Below are positions 19,756 through 30,062 of a stretch of DNA of 64,000 nucleotides, one piece after another. Numbering within the stretch: position 1 is the first letter of the stretch; the number at the start of each line of letters is the position of its first letter. This DNA is from JAHFPN01 sp963765745 (GTDB taxonomy: Bacteria > Pseudomonadota > Alphaproteobacteria > Rhizobiales > Xanthobacteraceae): the NCBI GenBank assembly GCA_963765745.1, contig CAVXXM010000010.1, positions 124,001 to 188,000 on the forward strand, read 5' to 3'. The notes beneath the pieces were generated by a model that worked only from the letters and a program-made list of their open reading frames with translations, did not search any database and had not been told where the DNA came from. Position numbers and translations under genes: made by a program.

Positions 19756-21084
19756 GTGCGCCGAATTGTGGATAGATCGGCGCGGCTTTCCCCGGTCCGG
19801 ATTCCGATGCGCGGCCTCGGCTCTCTTTTCATAGCGACCTGCATGGCGCTGATCGCCGCCTCCGCCGGGGCGGTGGTGCATTTCTGGGCGGGCTCTACGC
19901 CGGTCGAAGCAAGCCTGGCCGCGCTGGCGCTTCTGTTCGCGCTGATGACCTACCAGGTGTTCGCGGCGCGCCGGCGCGATCGGGCCGAGATGGCCGGGCG
20001 CTACGACGATCTTGCGCGCGCGACGGCCAATATCGCGCGCGAGGTGGGCGAGATCGGCCGTCGCGTCAGCGCGCTCGAAGGCGCGCCGGTCGCCGATCTT
20101 CGCTCGGTCACTGAACCGCTGGCGCAGGAGATGGACGCGCTGGTCAAGCGCGTCGAGGAGATCGCCGAAATGGTCGCGGCGCGCGATACGCGGCCGGCCC
20201 CGGCAAAGAGCGCCGAAGCACCCGACGGAAACGAACAAATCCAGCCGGGAACGTTCTCCGGCCACAGCGAAGAGGACATGCGGCGGCTGTTGCGCGAATC
20301 GGTCGATGCCGGGCGCATCGAGCTTTATCTGCAGCCCGTGGTCACGCTGCCGCAACGCAAGGTGCGCTTCTATGAGGCGCTGCCGCGCATCAAGTTCGCC
20401 GACGGTACGCTGGTGGAGCCCGAGCGTTTCCTCGAGAGTGCGCGCGCGTTCGGCCTGTTGCCCCGGATCGATCTTCGGATGATGCGAAGCTGCGTTCAGG
20501 TCGTCCGCCGGCTCGCGGCGATGAACCGGGAGGTCGGCCTGTTCGTGAATTTTTCGCGCGAGACCTTGGCCGACGCGTCGTTCTTCGGCGATATTCTGGC
20601 GCTGCTCGACGTGAACCGGGCGCTGTCGCCCTCGCTGATCGTCGAGATTTCGCAGGAAGCATACCGCTCGCTGGGGCCGCCGGAGCACGAGCGCATGTCC
20701 GCGCTTGCGGAGCGCGGCTTCCGCTTCGCCCTCGACCACACCGAGGACTTGCGGATCGACCCGCGCGCGCTCGCCGAACGCGGCTTCCGTTTCGTCAAGG
20801 TTCCGGTCGAGATCATGCTGCAGCGCAGCCGCGGGCCCGGCTCGGCCGTCCATCCGGCCGATTTGGCCGACCGATTGGGCCGGCAGGGCATCGATCTCGT
20901 GGCGACCCGGATCGAGAACGAGGGCGCGGTCGTGGATCTGCTCGACCACGACGTGCGTTATGGTCAGGGCATCCTGTTCGCGCCGCCGCGGCCGGTGCGG
21001 GCCGAGGTCTTGAGCGGGCGCGCGCCGGAGCTCGAAGCGGCCGAGAAGATATTGGTCGAGGCCGCCGCCGGCCCGGACCGCTGA
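19756..21084 (+). CDS. TipF-like membrane protein with degenerate EAL domain
   Basis: The 442-residue protein has two N-terminal hydrophobic segments (about 22-42 and 48-68), a coiled-coil-like stretch (about 75-140) and a C-terminal EAL fold (about 175-425). Caulobacter TipF has the same build and acts in flagellar assembly as a c-di-GMP receptor. The EAL tripeptide is present (YEALPRI, Glu near 206), as are VNFS, VEIS and the Lys in FVKVPV. The second metal loop, normally DDFG, reads LDHTED, so phosphodiesterase activity is doubtful. The nearby cheY and cheZ fit a motility role. The start could also be the ATG at 19807. Confidence 0.7.
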   Translation: MRRIVDRSARLSPVRIPMRGLGSLFIATCMALIAASAGAVVHFWAGSTPVEASLAALALLFALMTYQVFAARRRDRAEMAGRYDDLARATANIAREVGEIGRRVSALEGAPVADLRSVTEPLAQEMDALVKRVEEIAEMVAARDTRPAPAKSAEAPDGNEQIQPGTFSGHSEEDMRRLLRESVDAGRIELYLQPVVTLPQRKVRFYEALPRIKFADGTLVEPERFLESARAFGLLPRIDLRMMRSCVQVVRRLAAMNREVGLFVNFSRETLADASFFGDILALLDVNRALSPSLIVEISQEAYRSLGPPEHERMSALAERGFRFALDHTEDLRIDPRALAERGFRFVKVPVEIMLQRSRGPGSAVHPADLADRLGRQGIDLVATRIENEGAVVDLLDHDVRYGQGILFAPPRPVRAEVLSGRAPELEAAEKILVEAAAGPDR

Positions 21085-21100
21085 AGCCGCAGCAAGCCGC

Positions 21101-21976
21101 ATGATGCAAGCAGCCGTGCCGCCCATGATCGCGGGCCTCGCCTCGATCGCCTCGCGCTACGATCTCATTCTGTGCGACGTGTGGGGCGTGGTGCATAACG
21201 GCGTCGCCGCGTTTCCCGAGGCGGTCACGGCGCTGCAGCGTGTGCGCGCGCAGGGCGCCACCATCATCCTGATCTCGAATGCCCCGCGGCCGGGCGCGGT
21301 GATCCGCAAGCAGCTCGAGGCTTTGCGCGTCCCCAGCGATGCATACGACACCATCATCGCGTCGGGCGACGTGACCCGCGAGGAACTCGCCAAGCGGCCG
21401 GGCGTGCGGCTCTATCATCTCGGTCCGGAACGGGACCATCCGAACTACGAGGGGCTCGACGTGAAGCTGGTGCCGCTGGAAGAGGCGGAGCTCGTGGTCT
21501 GCACCGGTTTCTTCGATGACAATAACGAGACGCCCGACGACTATCGCGAAATGCTCGCGCACATGCGCGATCGCGGGCTGCCGATGATCTGCGCCAACCC
21601 GGATGTCGTGGTCGAGCGCGGCGATCGGCTGATCTGGTGCGCGGGCGCGCTGGCCGAGCGCTACGCGGCGCTCGGCGGCGAGGTCGTCTATGCGGGCAAG
21701 CCCTATGCCCCGGTCTACAAGAGCGCGCTGGCGCTGGCGGCGAAAATTCGCGGCAGCGCGGTCGCGCGCGAGCGCGTGCTGGCGATCGGCGACGGCGCGC
21801 GCACGGATTTATTGGGCGCGGTGACGCAGGGTTTCGACACGTTGTTCGTGTTCGGCGGCATTCACGCGGTGGAAGTGCTGGATGAGCGCGGCGAACCGGT
21901 TACAGAGCGGCTCGCGCATTTGTTCGCGGAGGCCGGCGCCTGGCCCGCGGCTTTGATCAAGCGGCTGGCGTGGTAG
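21101..21976 (+). CDS. HAD-family hydrolase, TIGR01459 / NagD-like
   Basis: This is a 291-residue class IIA HAD protein. Motif I reads LCDVWGVVHNG, with the nucleophile Asp at about residue 26 and Trp where most HADs have the second Asp; this is usual for this alphaproteobacterial subfamily. Motif II Ser is in LISNAPRP, the Lys in YAGKPYAPVY, and the metal motif in IGDGARTDLLGA. The substrate is unknown, perhaps a small phosphorylated metabolite. It follows the EAL gene by 16 bp and is convergent with cheZ. Confidence 0.85.
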   Translation: MMQAAVPPMIAGLASIASRYDLILCDVWGVVHNGVAAFPEAVTALQRVRAQGATIILISNAPRPGAVIRKQLEALRVPSDAYDTIIASGDVTREELAKRPGVRLYHLGPERDHPNYEGLDVKLVPLEEAELVVCTGFFDDNNETPDDYREMLAHMRDRGLPMICANPDVVVERGDRLIWCAGALAERYAALGGEVVYAGKPYAPVYKSALALAAKIRGSAVARERVLAIGDGARTDLLGAVTQGFDTLFVFGGIHAVEVLDERGEPVTERLAHLFAEAGAWPAALIKRLAW

Positions 21977-21985
21977 ATCGCAGGC

Positions 21986-22672
21986 TCAAGCGAAGAGTTT
22001 ATCGATCTCGGCCTGGTTGACGGTCGGCTTCTTCGCGTCGAACAGGAAATCGACGTCGTGCTGGCCGTTTTCCTCGCCCTTTGCCGCGGGGCCGTTGAGC
22101 ATGAGACGGTGTTTTCGTCCAACGGTCGCAGCTTCGTGTTCGCTCTTCAGTCCTTCGGCATCGACTGCGCGCGTCGCCATGGCGAAGATCGCGATACGCT
22201 GTTCGATCTGGCCCAGCATCTCGGCCACCTTGGCGATGCGCTGCCCGGTGATGTCCTGGAACGAGCAGGCCTCGATGACCGCGATCAGACGGGCATTGAC
22301 GAACGCCCGGTAGGTGGCGAGATCGGAAATGTCCGCGGACATGATCGCCTCGGCGCGCTCCATGATGCTGTGGGTCGCGGCCTCCGTCACCTGCACGACG
22401 GCGGAGAGCTCGTTGCCGGCGGCGGGGATATGCACACGGTGCAGTTCGTTTGGACGAAGCGCGGCGATCTCGGCGCGCGTGCGCGCGATATAGTCCCCAA
22501 TGTCCTTTAGCTCGGTGTGCACGCTGGTGTGCAGCATCCGATAGAAGTCATGCAGTGCGTCGGCCATCACCTCGGCGAGGGCCGTGACTTCAACGATCGA
22601 AGCGTGCTCGCCGCGCTTTTTTCTCAGAAACGCGACCAGACGATCGAGCTTGTCGATTTCAACGGATGACAT
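21986..22672 (-). CDS. cheZ: Chemotaxis protein phosphatase CheZ
   Basis: CheZ removes the phosphate from CheY-P and so resets the flagellar motor signal. The 228-residue, mostly helical protein has the catalytic motif FQDITGQR, with Asp140 and Gln144 matching the Asp and Gln needed in E. coli. The C-terminal peptide QAEIDKLFA resembles the CheY-binding tail. It lies 31 bp downstream of cheY on the same strand. Confidence 0.9.
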   Translation of the reverse strand: MSSVEIDKLDRLVAFLRKKRGEHASIVEVTALAEVMADALHDFYRMLHTSVHTELKDIGDYIARTRAEIAALRPNELHRVHIPAAGNELSAVVQVTEAATHSIMERAEAIMSADISDLATYRAFVNARLIAVIEACSFQDITGQRIAKVAEMLGQIEQRIAIFAMATRAVDAEGLKSEHEAATVGRKHRLMLNGPAAKGEENGQHDVDFLFDAKKPTVNQAEIDKLFA

Positions 22673-22703
22673 TGCACCTTCAGCAGACGCAGCCGCGCCG
22701 AGG

Positions 22704-23087
22704 TCAGGCGGCGAATACGGCGTCGATCTTGTTCTTCAGCGTCTGTGCGTTGAAGGGCTTGACGATATAATTGTTCACGCCCGCCTTCTTGGCGGCGATC
22801 ACGTTCTCGGTCTTGGATTCGGCGGTGACCATGATGAATGGCGTCGGCGAGAGCGCCGGATCGGCGCGGACCTCTTTCAGGAGCTCGTAGCCGGTCATCG
22901 GCTCCATGTTCCAGTCGGAGATGACGAGGCCATAGCGCTTGCCGCGCATCTTGACGAGCGCCTCGGAGCCGTCGGTGGCTTCGTCCACTTGCTCGTAGCC
23001 GATCTGCTTCAGCAGATTGCGGATGATCCGAATCATCGTCCGATAGTCGTCGACGACCAGGATTTGGATCGTTTGATCGGCCGCCAT
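22704..23087 (-). CDS. cheY: Single-domain response regulator CheY
   Basis: The 127-residue receiver domain stands alone. The acidic pair is Asp13-Asp14, the phosphorylation site Asp58 (ISDWNMEP), Thr88 (MVTAES) and Lys110 (YIVKPF) are all in place. This is the classic CheY pattern. I use the ATG at 23085-23087; the frame is open further upstream but that part is unlike CheY. It is followed by cheZ, forming a cheY-cheZ unit away from any receptor or cheA gene. Confidence 0.92.
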   Translation of the reverse strand: MAADQTIQILVVDDYRTMIRIIRNLLKQIGYEQVDEATDGSEALVKMRGKRYGLVISDWNMEPMTGYELLKEVRADPALSPTPFIMVTAESKTENVIAAKKAGVNNYIVKPFNAQTLKNKIDAVFAA

Positions 23088-23262
23088 CGGATTCGCTCCG
23101 CGCTGGGGGCCGTACGCTTTGCAGGCGCCCCTGCGTAAAACGGTAGGGGGGCAGACTTGATATTGCGTTAATTCCTCCTTTCCGCGATATCCGACCCGGT
23201 GCAGGCCCTTGTAGAGCCTAGGGTCGCTGCATACGGTGCGCCGCCTCCCGAACCTTGGTCCC

Positions 23263-24222
23263 ATGGCCGTTCCCCCGTCGATTTCGACCGCCTTCGCGGC
23301 AATTCGTGACCGCGACCCGATGCCGTTGCGGCTCAAGGGCGGCTTCGTCGCGATCGGCAATTTCGACGGGGTGCATCGGGGTCATCGCACGGTGATCGAC
23401 GCGACGACGGCTCGCGCCAAGGCCGCCAAGACGCCGGCGCTGGCGCTCACCTTCGAGCCGCATCCGCGGATGTACTTCCGGCCGAACGAGCCCTTGTTCC
23501 GGCTTACGCCGGAGCCGGCGAAGCTGCGTCTGCTCGCCGGCGCCGGGCTCGACGGCGCGGTGGTGATGCGTTTCGACGCTGCACTCGCCGAGGTCTCGGC
23601 CGAAGCGTTCGTCGCCGACATTCTGATGAAGCGGCTCGGCATAAGCGGCGTGATCGTCGGGGCCGATTTCCATTTCGGCAAGAAGCGGCTGGGTACGCCG
23701 GAATTTCTCAAGCAGGAGGGCGCGCGCCATGGCTTCGAGGTGCAGCTCGTGCAGCAGTTGCTCGAAGGCGGACGGCCGCTCTCGTCGGGCCTGATCCGCG
23801 CGGCGCTCGGCGAAGGCCGGGTGCGCGATGCGACCGAGCTGCTCGGCCATACCTGGTTCATCGAGGGCGAGGTCGTTCGCGGCGCGCAGCGCGGCCGCGA
23901 GCTCGGCTTCCCGACCGCCAATATCGCGCTCGATCCGGCGTGCGGGCTGAAGCACGGGATTTATGCGGTGCGCGCCTATGTCGGCGACAAGCGCTTCGAT
24001 GCGGTCGCGAGCTTCGGCCGCCGGCCGCAGTTCGACGACGGCGCGGCGCTGCTGGAAGTTTATCTGTTCGATTTCTCGGGCGAGCTCTATGGCCAGGCGC
24101 TGACCGTCGAGTTCCTCGATTTCATCCGGCTAGAAGCCAAGTTCGCCTCGGTCGAGGCGCTGGTCGCCGAGATGAAGCGCGATACCGAAAAGGCCCGCGC
24201 GATCCTGTCGGCGGTCCGATGA
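23263..24222 (+). CDS. ribF: Bifunctional riboflavin kinase / FAD synthetase
   Basis: This enzyme makes FMN from riboflavin and FAD from FMN. The 319-residue product has an N-terminal adenylyltransferase domain with GNFDGVHRGH near residues 34-43 and a C-terminal kinase domain with GRELGFPTANI near 215-225. The ATG at 23263 is preferred; an in-frame ATG nine codons upstream is also possible. In Hyphomicrobiales ribF often lies just before ileS and lspA, as here. Confidence 0.93.
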   Translation: MAVPPSISTAFAAIRDRDPMPLRLKGGFVAIGNFDGVHRGHRTVIDATTARAKAAKTPALALTFEPHPRMYFRPNEPLFRLTPEPAKLRLLAGAGLDGAVVMRFDAALAEVSAEAFVADILMKRLGISGVIVGADFHFGKKRLGTPEFLKQEGARHGFEVQLVQQLLEGGRPLSSGLIRAALGEGRVRDATELLGHTWFIEGEVVRGAQRGRELGFPTANIALDPACGLKHGIYAVRAYVGDKRFDAVASFGRRPQFDDGAALLEVYLFDFSGELYGQALTVEFLDFIRLEAKFASVEALVAEMKRDTEKARAILSAVR

Positions 24223-24400
24223 CCGGCGGTCTTGCCGGGAATCGGCACGCCTGCTACTACGCTTTCCATGGACGCGCGCTCGATACCGGCAACGGAAATT
24301 TCGCGAATTACGGGCACGGCATCCGCCTGAGCCTTCGGCACGGGCGGAGCCGGCGACACGCAGCCGTCACCTCAACCCGAGCCCTCCGCGAGATCCGTCC

Positions 24401-27364
24401 ATGACCGACAAAGCCGGCGACTACAGCGCCACGCTGTTCCTGCCCCAGACCGATTTTCCGATGCGCGCCGCGCTGCCCGAGCGCGAGCCGAAACTATTGG
24501 AGCGCTGGGAGAAGCTCGGCCTCTACAAGCGCCTGCGCGAAGCGAGCAAAGGCCGCGACCGTTTCATTCTGCATGACGGGCCGCCCTATGCGAACGGCAA
24601 CATCCATATGGGCACGGCGCTCAACAAGATTCTGAAAGACATCGTCACGCGCACGCACCAGATGCTCGGCTTCGACTCCAATTACGTGCCGGGCTGGGAC
24701 TGCCACGGCCTGCCGATCGAATGGAAGGTCGAGGAGGAATACCGCGCCAAGAACAAGGACAAGGACCAGGTGCCGATCGCCGAGTTCCGGCGCCAGTGCC
24801 GCGAATTCGCCGAGCACTGGATCAAGGTGCAGCGCGAGGAGTTCAAGCGGCTCGGCGTCGAGGGCGACTGGGACACTTATTACACCACCATGAGCTTCGC
24901 GGCCGAGGCGCAGATCGTGCGCGAGCTGTTGAAGTTCGCGGCGAATGGCCTGCTCTATCGCGGCTCGAAGCCGGTGATGTGGTCGGTGGTGGAGAAGACC
25001 GCGCTCGCCGAGGCCGAGGTCGAGTACGAGGACTACACCAGCGATACGGTGTGGGTGAAGTTTCCGGTGAGAGGCATGTCTGGTCCCGAGGAAAAGATGC
25101 CTCCTTTCAAGAATACCTCTGTCGTGATTTGGACCACTACTCCATGGACGATCCCGGGCAATCGGGCGATCAGCTATTCATCTAAGATCAAATATGGACT
25201 GTACGAAGTAACGAGTGCACCAGATGACAACTGGGCGCAGCCCAGGCGATCAATTCATCCTTGCCGACAAACTTGCGAAGCAAGTATTAGATGCAGCTCG
25301 CGTGACAGGATTTGAGAGACTCCAAGATATTCCGACTGAAAATCTACAGTTAGCCGTTTGCTATCATCCACTCGCGCGGTTTGATGATCTATCACCGTAT
25401 GGGTTTGATGTTCCCCTTCTCGACGGGGATCACGTCACCGACGAAGACGGCACCGGCTTCGTGCATACCGCGCCGGGCCACGGCCGTGACGACTTCGATA
25501 TCTGGACTGCTAACGAGCGTAAACTGCGTGCGCGCGGCATCGAGACGCGCATTCCTTTTACGGTCGATGAGAATGGCCGCCTTCACCAAGGAAGCGCCGG
25601 GCTTCGAGGGCAAGCGCGTGCTTACCGACAAGGGCGAGAAGGGCGATGCCAACGAGGCGGTGATCAAAGCGCTCAGTCGAGGCCGGCATGCTGATCGCGC
25701 GCGGGCGGCTGAAGCATCAGTATCCGCATTCTTGGCGTTCGAAAAAGCCGGTGATCTTCCGCAACACGCCGCAATGGTTCATCGCGATGGATAAAGACAT
25801 CGCGAAACCGGGCGATACGCTGCGCAAGCGCGCGCTCGACGGCATCAAGACCGTGCAATGGGTGCCGCGAACCGGCGAGAATCGCATCAACGGCATGATC
25901 GAGAGCAAGCCCGACTGGGTGATCTCGCGCCAGCGCGCCTGGGGCGTGCCGATCGCGGTGTTCGTCCATAAAGCGACGAGCGAGGTGCTGAAAGACGAGC
26001 GCGTGAACAAGCGCATCGCCGACGCCTTCGAGAAGGAAGGCGCCGATGCCTGGTTCGCCGACAAGGACGGCGCGCGCTTCCTGGCGCCCGACTTCAAGCC
26101 CGCCGACTACGAGAAGGTGACCGACATCCTCGACGTCTGGTTCGACTCGGGCTCGACGCACGCGTTCACGCTCGAAGTGCGTCCCGACCTGAAGGCGAAG
26201 CGTCCGCCGGCGGGCAAGGACCGCGTCTTGTATCTCGAAGGCTCCGATCAGCACCGGGGCTGGTTCCAGTCTTCGCTGCTGGAGAGCTGCGGTACGCGCG
26301 GCCGTCCGCCCTTCGACATCGTGCTCACCCACGGCTTCATCCTCGATGAGAAGGGCGAGGAGAAAATGTCGAAGTCGCGGGGCAACATCGCCTCGCCTCA
26401 GCAGGTGACCAGTCTCTACGGCGCGGACATCCTGCGGCTCTGGGTCGCGGCCTCGGACTATACCGACGACATCCGGTACGGGCCCGAAGTGCTCAAGAAT
26501 TTCATCGAGGCATACCGGAAACTCCGGAATACGCTGCGTTGGCTTCTGGGCAGCCTGCATCATTTCGTCGAGGCGGATCGCGTGCCGTTCGAGAAAATGC
26601 CCGAGCTCGAGCGGCTGATCCTGCATCGGCTCGCCGAGCTCGACGAGGTCGTGCGCCGCGGCTACGCCGAGTTCGACTACAAGCGGGTGTTCGCCGCGCT
26701 CAACTCGTTCATGAACACGGAGCTGTCCGCGTTCTATTTCGACGTGCGCAAGGACGCGCTTTATTGCGACCCGATCTCCTCGGTGACGCGCAAGGCGTGC
26801 CTGACGGTGCTCGACGAGCTGCATAAATGTCTTTGTACGTGGCTGGCGCCGGTGCTGGCGTTCACCGCCGAGGAAGTCTGGCTGGCGCGCCATCCATCCG
26901 AGACCGGGTCGGTGCATCTCGAAACTTTCCCGAAGGTTCCGTCGCGCTGGCGCGACGATGCGCTCGCCGAGAAATGGCAGAAAATCCGTCTCGTGCGCCG
27001 GGTCGTCACCGGCGCGCTGGAAGTGGAGCGCGCGCAGAAACGCATCGGTGCATCGCTCGAGGCGGACCCGTTCGTTTATGTCACCGCTTCCGACCTGTTC
27101 GCGGCCCTGGTCGACATCGATCTCGCCGAAATATGCATCACCTCGGCCGCGACTCTGGTCGAGGGCGAGGGCCCGGCGGACGCCTTCCGGCTTCTCGAGG
27201 CGCCGGGCGTTGCCGTCGTCACCAATCGCGCCCGCGGGACTAAGTGCGCCCGCTCTTGGAAAATTTCACCCGCGGTCGGCTCGGATAAGCAATATCCCGA
27301 CGTCACCCCGCGCGACGCGCAGGCGCTGCGTGAGTTCCATGCCGCGCACCACGCGGCGGAGTAG
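24401..27364 (+). CDS. ileS: Isoleucyl-tRNA synthetase, frame broken at three points
   Basis: This class I synthetase charges tRNA-Ile and edits valine in its CP1 domain. The HIGH motif reads GNIHMGTALN near residue 70, with Thr for the second His as I recall for alphaproteobacterial IleS. The editing start WTTTPWTIPGN and the KMSKS motif (EEKMSKSRGN) are clear. Breaks lie near 25243, 25583 and 25680, each behaving as one extra base, so the outer parts share a frame. The full length is about 987 residues. The C-terminal zinc site is reduced (KCARSWK), as in relatives. Positions 25075-25430 have low G+C. The gene is essential, so error is likelier than decay. Confidence 0.9.
25075..25430. other. 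Low-GC patch inside ileS
   Basis: Lines 25081 to 25440 hold 179 G+C of 360 (about 50%), against roughly two thirds on both sides, with A/T-rich third positions. The patch starts just before the editing-domain motif WTTTPWTIPGN and spans the frame break near 25243. It codes for the front part of the CP1 editing domain. Confidence 0.8.
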
Positions 27365-27369
27365 CGGGA

Positions 27370-27867
27370 GTGAGCGGACTCCGCCGATTCGGAATCGCGG
27401 TCGCCGCGGCGACGCTGATTGCCGACCAGGCGGCCAAGTTCGTCGTGCTCCAGGTAATGAATCTTTCGCCCGGCGTTGCGATACCGCTCACGCCGTTCCT
27501 GGACCTTTCGCTCACCTATAATCGCGGCATCAGCTACGGCCTGTGGCCGCAGGACAGCGATCTCGGGCGCTATGTGCTGATCGCCATCAGCCTCGCCGCG
27601 GCCGGCTTGTTCGTCGTTTGGCTCGGCCGCACGGGCTCTTGGCTGGTCGCCGCCGCGCTCGGGCTGCTGATCGGCGGGGCCATCGGCAATGCCGTGGACC
27701 GGGTGATTCACGGGGCGGTGGTGGATTTCGTCTCGCTGCACGCCTTTGGCTGGCGCTGGTACGTGTTTAATGTCGCCGATTCGGCCATCGTTGCCGGGGT
27801 CGTGGGGCTCTTGTACGATGCGGTCTTGGGCGGTGCCTCGAAAAGGCCGCCATCTACGGGAACTTGA
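27370..27867 (+). CDS. lspA: Lipoprotein signal peptidase (signal peptidase II)
   Basis: This inner-membrane aspartyl protease cuts signal peptides from prolipoproteins after lipid addition. The 165-residue protein has four helices, with the catalytic Asp motifs GNAVDRV (near 100-106) and FNVADSAI (near 131-138). An early LIADQAAKFVV segment and NRGISYGLW are typical. The start is GTG at 27370, five bases after the ileS stop, so it is probably co-transcribed. Confidence 0.93.
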   Translation: MSGLRRFGIAVAAATLIADQAAKFVVLQVMNLSPGVAIPLTPFLDLSLTYNRGISYGLWPQDSDLGRYVLIAISLAAAGLFVVWLGRTGSWLVAAALGLLIGGAIGNAVDRVIHGAVVDFVSLHAFGWRWYVFNVADSAIVAGVVGLLYDAVLGGASKRPPSTGT

Positions 27868-27900
27868 TCGGCCAACGATCCGAAAAGGAGCAGGGAGCAA

Positions 27901-28580
27901 TGCGCAGCCGTTCTTCATACACGCTGCTGGCGATGCCGCTCGCGTTGGCGCTCGGCTGCGCCGGGATAGCGCCGGTCGTGGCTCAGGAAGAAGGGCCGAC
28001 GCCGCTGCAACGCATGCTCGGGAATTTCGGCCTGCTCGCTATTCCGGGCGAGACGCCGGACATCGAGTACCGCGAGCGCCCGCCGCTGGTGGTGCCGCCG
28101 GGCACCGATTTGCCGTTGCCACAGAGTCCCACCGATATTACCGCCGCGGTTCCCGAGTGGCCGGCCGATCCCGAGATCGCGCGTCAGCGCGAACAGAAGC
28201 GCTACGACCGGCTGCCGATCGACCAAAGGCGCGGCGATTTCTACACCGGACGCGCGCTCTCGCCCGCCGAGCTCCGCCGCGGCACCATCGCTCGCACCGG
28301 CACACGCGGGCCGGCTACGGCGGTCGGCGAGGAGATTACCGCCGGCCGCGAGAAGCAGGACTCGCCCAAGGGTTTCTTCGGCATGTTCAAGTACGAGGAG
28401 GAGAAGCCGGTCGCTTTCACCGGCGAGCCGCCGCGCACGCGATTGACCGAACCGCCGGTCGGATACCAGACGCCTTCCCCGAACGCGCCCTATGGCGTGG
28501 TCTCGAAGGACAAGCCGTCCACCGCGCCTCGCAATGTGATGGATAAGCAGCTGGCGGACGGAGACAAGACGAAGCAGTGA
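27901..28580 (+). CDS. Secreted or lipid-anchored protein resembling BamF (DUF3035)
   Basis: From the ATG at 27901, preceded by AAAAGGAGCAGG, the product has 226 residues. It has an N-terminal signal peptide (residues 1-30) and then a hydrophilic Pro/Glu/Arg-rich chain. A segment like PPLVVPPGTDLPLPQ near residues 60-75 recalls DUF3035/BamF, a small outer-membrane-assembly lipoprotein of alphaproteobacteria. The LALGC near the signal end is a weak lipobox; cleavage after VVA is the alternative. Its position between lspA and the M16 peptidases fits cell-envelope work. The family call is tentative. Confidence 0.6.
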
Positions 28581-28709
28581 GCCACTTGCTCGTTCTCGCT
28601 CCAATACGCGTCGTGCATCGGTACGCATACACGCCGGTCCTTGCGACCGGAGATCCGCACCAGGGCGCAATCCGCGCCGGAGATTTTGAATCCCGTGCCA
28701 AGGTTATTG

Positions 28710-30062
28710 ATGCAGACCATTGCCGCGCTCGCCATCGCCGGAACCGCCACGATCGCGATACCGCCCGCATCGGCGGCCGGGCCCGATATCACCCGCTTCG
28801 TGCTCGGCAACGGCCTCGAAGTGGTCGTGATCCCCGATCGCCGCGCGCCGGTGGTCACCCACATGATCTGGTACCGCGTCGGCTCCGCCGACGAAGAGCA
28901 GGGCAAGTCGGGGATCGCGCATTTCCTCGAGCACCTGATGTTCAAGGGCACGGTCAAGAATCCGGGCGGCAAATTCTCCCAGGTCGTCGCCGCCATCGGC
29001 GGACAGGAGAACGCGTTCACCGGGCCCGATTACACCGCCTATTTCCAGCGCGTCGCGCGCGAGCATCTGGGCACGCTGATGGAATTCGAAGCCGATCGCA
29101 TGACCGGCCTGGTGCTCACCGAAGCGAACGTGCTGCCGGAGCGCGAGGTCGTGCTGGAGGAGCGCCGCAGCCGCACCGACAACGACCCGGGCGCGCAACT
29201 CTCCGAGGCGGCGCAGGCCGCGCTGTTCGTCAATCATCCCTATGGCCGGCCGGTGATCGGCTGGGAGCACGAGATCCGCCAGCTCAATCGCGACGACGCG
29301 ATCGCGTTCTATCGCCGGCACTACGCGCCGAACAACGCGGTGCTGGTGATTTCCGGCGACGTCGGCGCCGACGAAGTGCGGACGCTCGTCGACAAGACCT
29401 ACGGCAAGTTGGCACGGCAGCCGCAAATCAAGCCGCGCATGCGGCCGCTCGAGCCGAACCCGCTGGCGCACCGGCGCGTGGTGCTCGCCGACGCGCGCGT
29501 GGCGCAGCCGAGCCTGAGCCGTTCGTATCTGGTGCCGTCGTATCGCACGGCCAAACCGGGCGAAGGCGAGGCGCTCGAAGTGCTGAGCCAGATTCTCGGC
29601 AACGGCTCCACCAGCCGGCTCTATCGGACGCTCGTGGTCGAGAAGGGGATCGCCGCCAATGCCGGCGCCTGGTACCAGGGCACGGCCATCGACGCGACGC
29701 GCTTCGGCATTTACGCTTCGCCGCGTCCGGGGGTTTCGCTCGACGATCTCGAGAAAGCCGCCGACGCCGTCATCGTCGAGGTCGCGGCCAACGGCGTGAC
29801 CGATGAAGAGCTGGCGCGAACCAAGACCCGGCTGATCGCCGATACGATCTACTCGCAGGACAGCCAGGCGACGCTCGCGCGCATCTACGGCGCTACGCTG
29901 ACCGTCGGTCTCTCCGTCGAAAGCGTGAAGACCTGGCCCGATCGCATCCGCGCAGTGACCGCAGAAGAAGTGCGCGGCGCGGCGAAGAACTATCTCGACC
30001 TGCGGCGCGCCGTGACCGGTCATCTCATCAAGACGCCGGCCGCGCCGGAGAAGCGCTCGTGA
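28710..30062 (+). CDS. M16 zinc peptidase, catalytic member
   Basis: This is a periplasmic metallopeptidase of the insulinase / mitochondrial processing peptidase family. The inverted zinc motif is HFLEHLMFKGT (His-Phe-Leu-Glu-His, near residues 71-75), with the downstream Glu pair in REVVLEERRS. The ATG at 28710 gives a signal peptide (MQTIAALAIAG...) ending ASAA; the frame also reads open from 28641. At 450 residues it is a half-size M16 protein that should pair with the next gene. Confidence 0.9.
   Translation: MQTIAALAIAGTATIAIPPASAAGPDITRFVLGNGLEVVVIPDRRAPVVTHMIWYRVGSADEEQGKSGIAHFLEHLMFKGTVKNPGGKFSQVVAAIGGQENAFTGPDYTAYFQRVAREHLGTLMEFEADRMTGLVLTEANVLPEREVVLEERRSRTDNDPGAQLSEAAQAALFVNHPYGRPVIGWEHEIRQLNRDDAIAFYRRHYAPNNAVLVISGDVGADEVRTLVDKTYGKLARQPQIKPRMRPLEPNPLAHRRVVLADARVAQPSLSRSYLVPSYRTAKPGEGEALEVLSQILGNGSTSRLYRTLVVEKGIAANAGAWYQGTAIDATRFGIYASPRPGVSLDDLEKAADAVIVEVAANGVTDEELARTKTRLIADTIYSQDSQATLARIYGATLTVGLSVESVKTWPDRIRAVTAEEVRGAAKNYLDLRRAVTGHLIKTPAAPEKRS

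Noticed and set aside
18955..21126. A 723-codon open frame on the minus strand
   Set aside because: It runs antisense to the ATPase and EAL genes, which have full motif sets. Its composition is that of a shadow frame.
21150..21190. Loss of the second HAD Asp (DVWG) as a sign of an inactive enzyme
   Set aside because: The Trp at this position is, to my knowledge, normal in the TIGR01459 subfamily.
23160..23190. A strong AAGGAGGAATTAA ribosome-binding sequence on the minus strand upstream of cheY
   Set aside because: No ATG, GTG or TTG follows at the right distance, and CheY begins 80 bases later.
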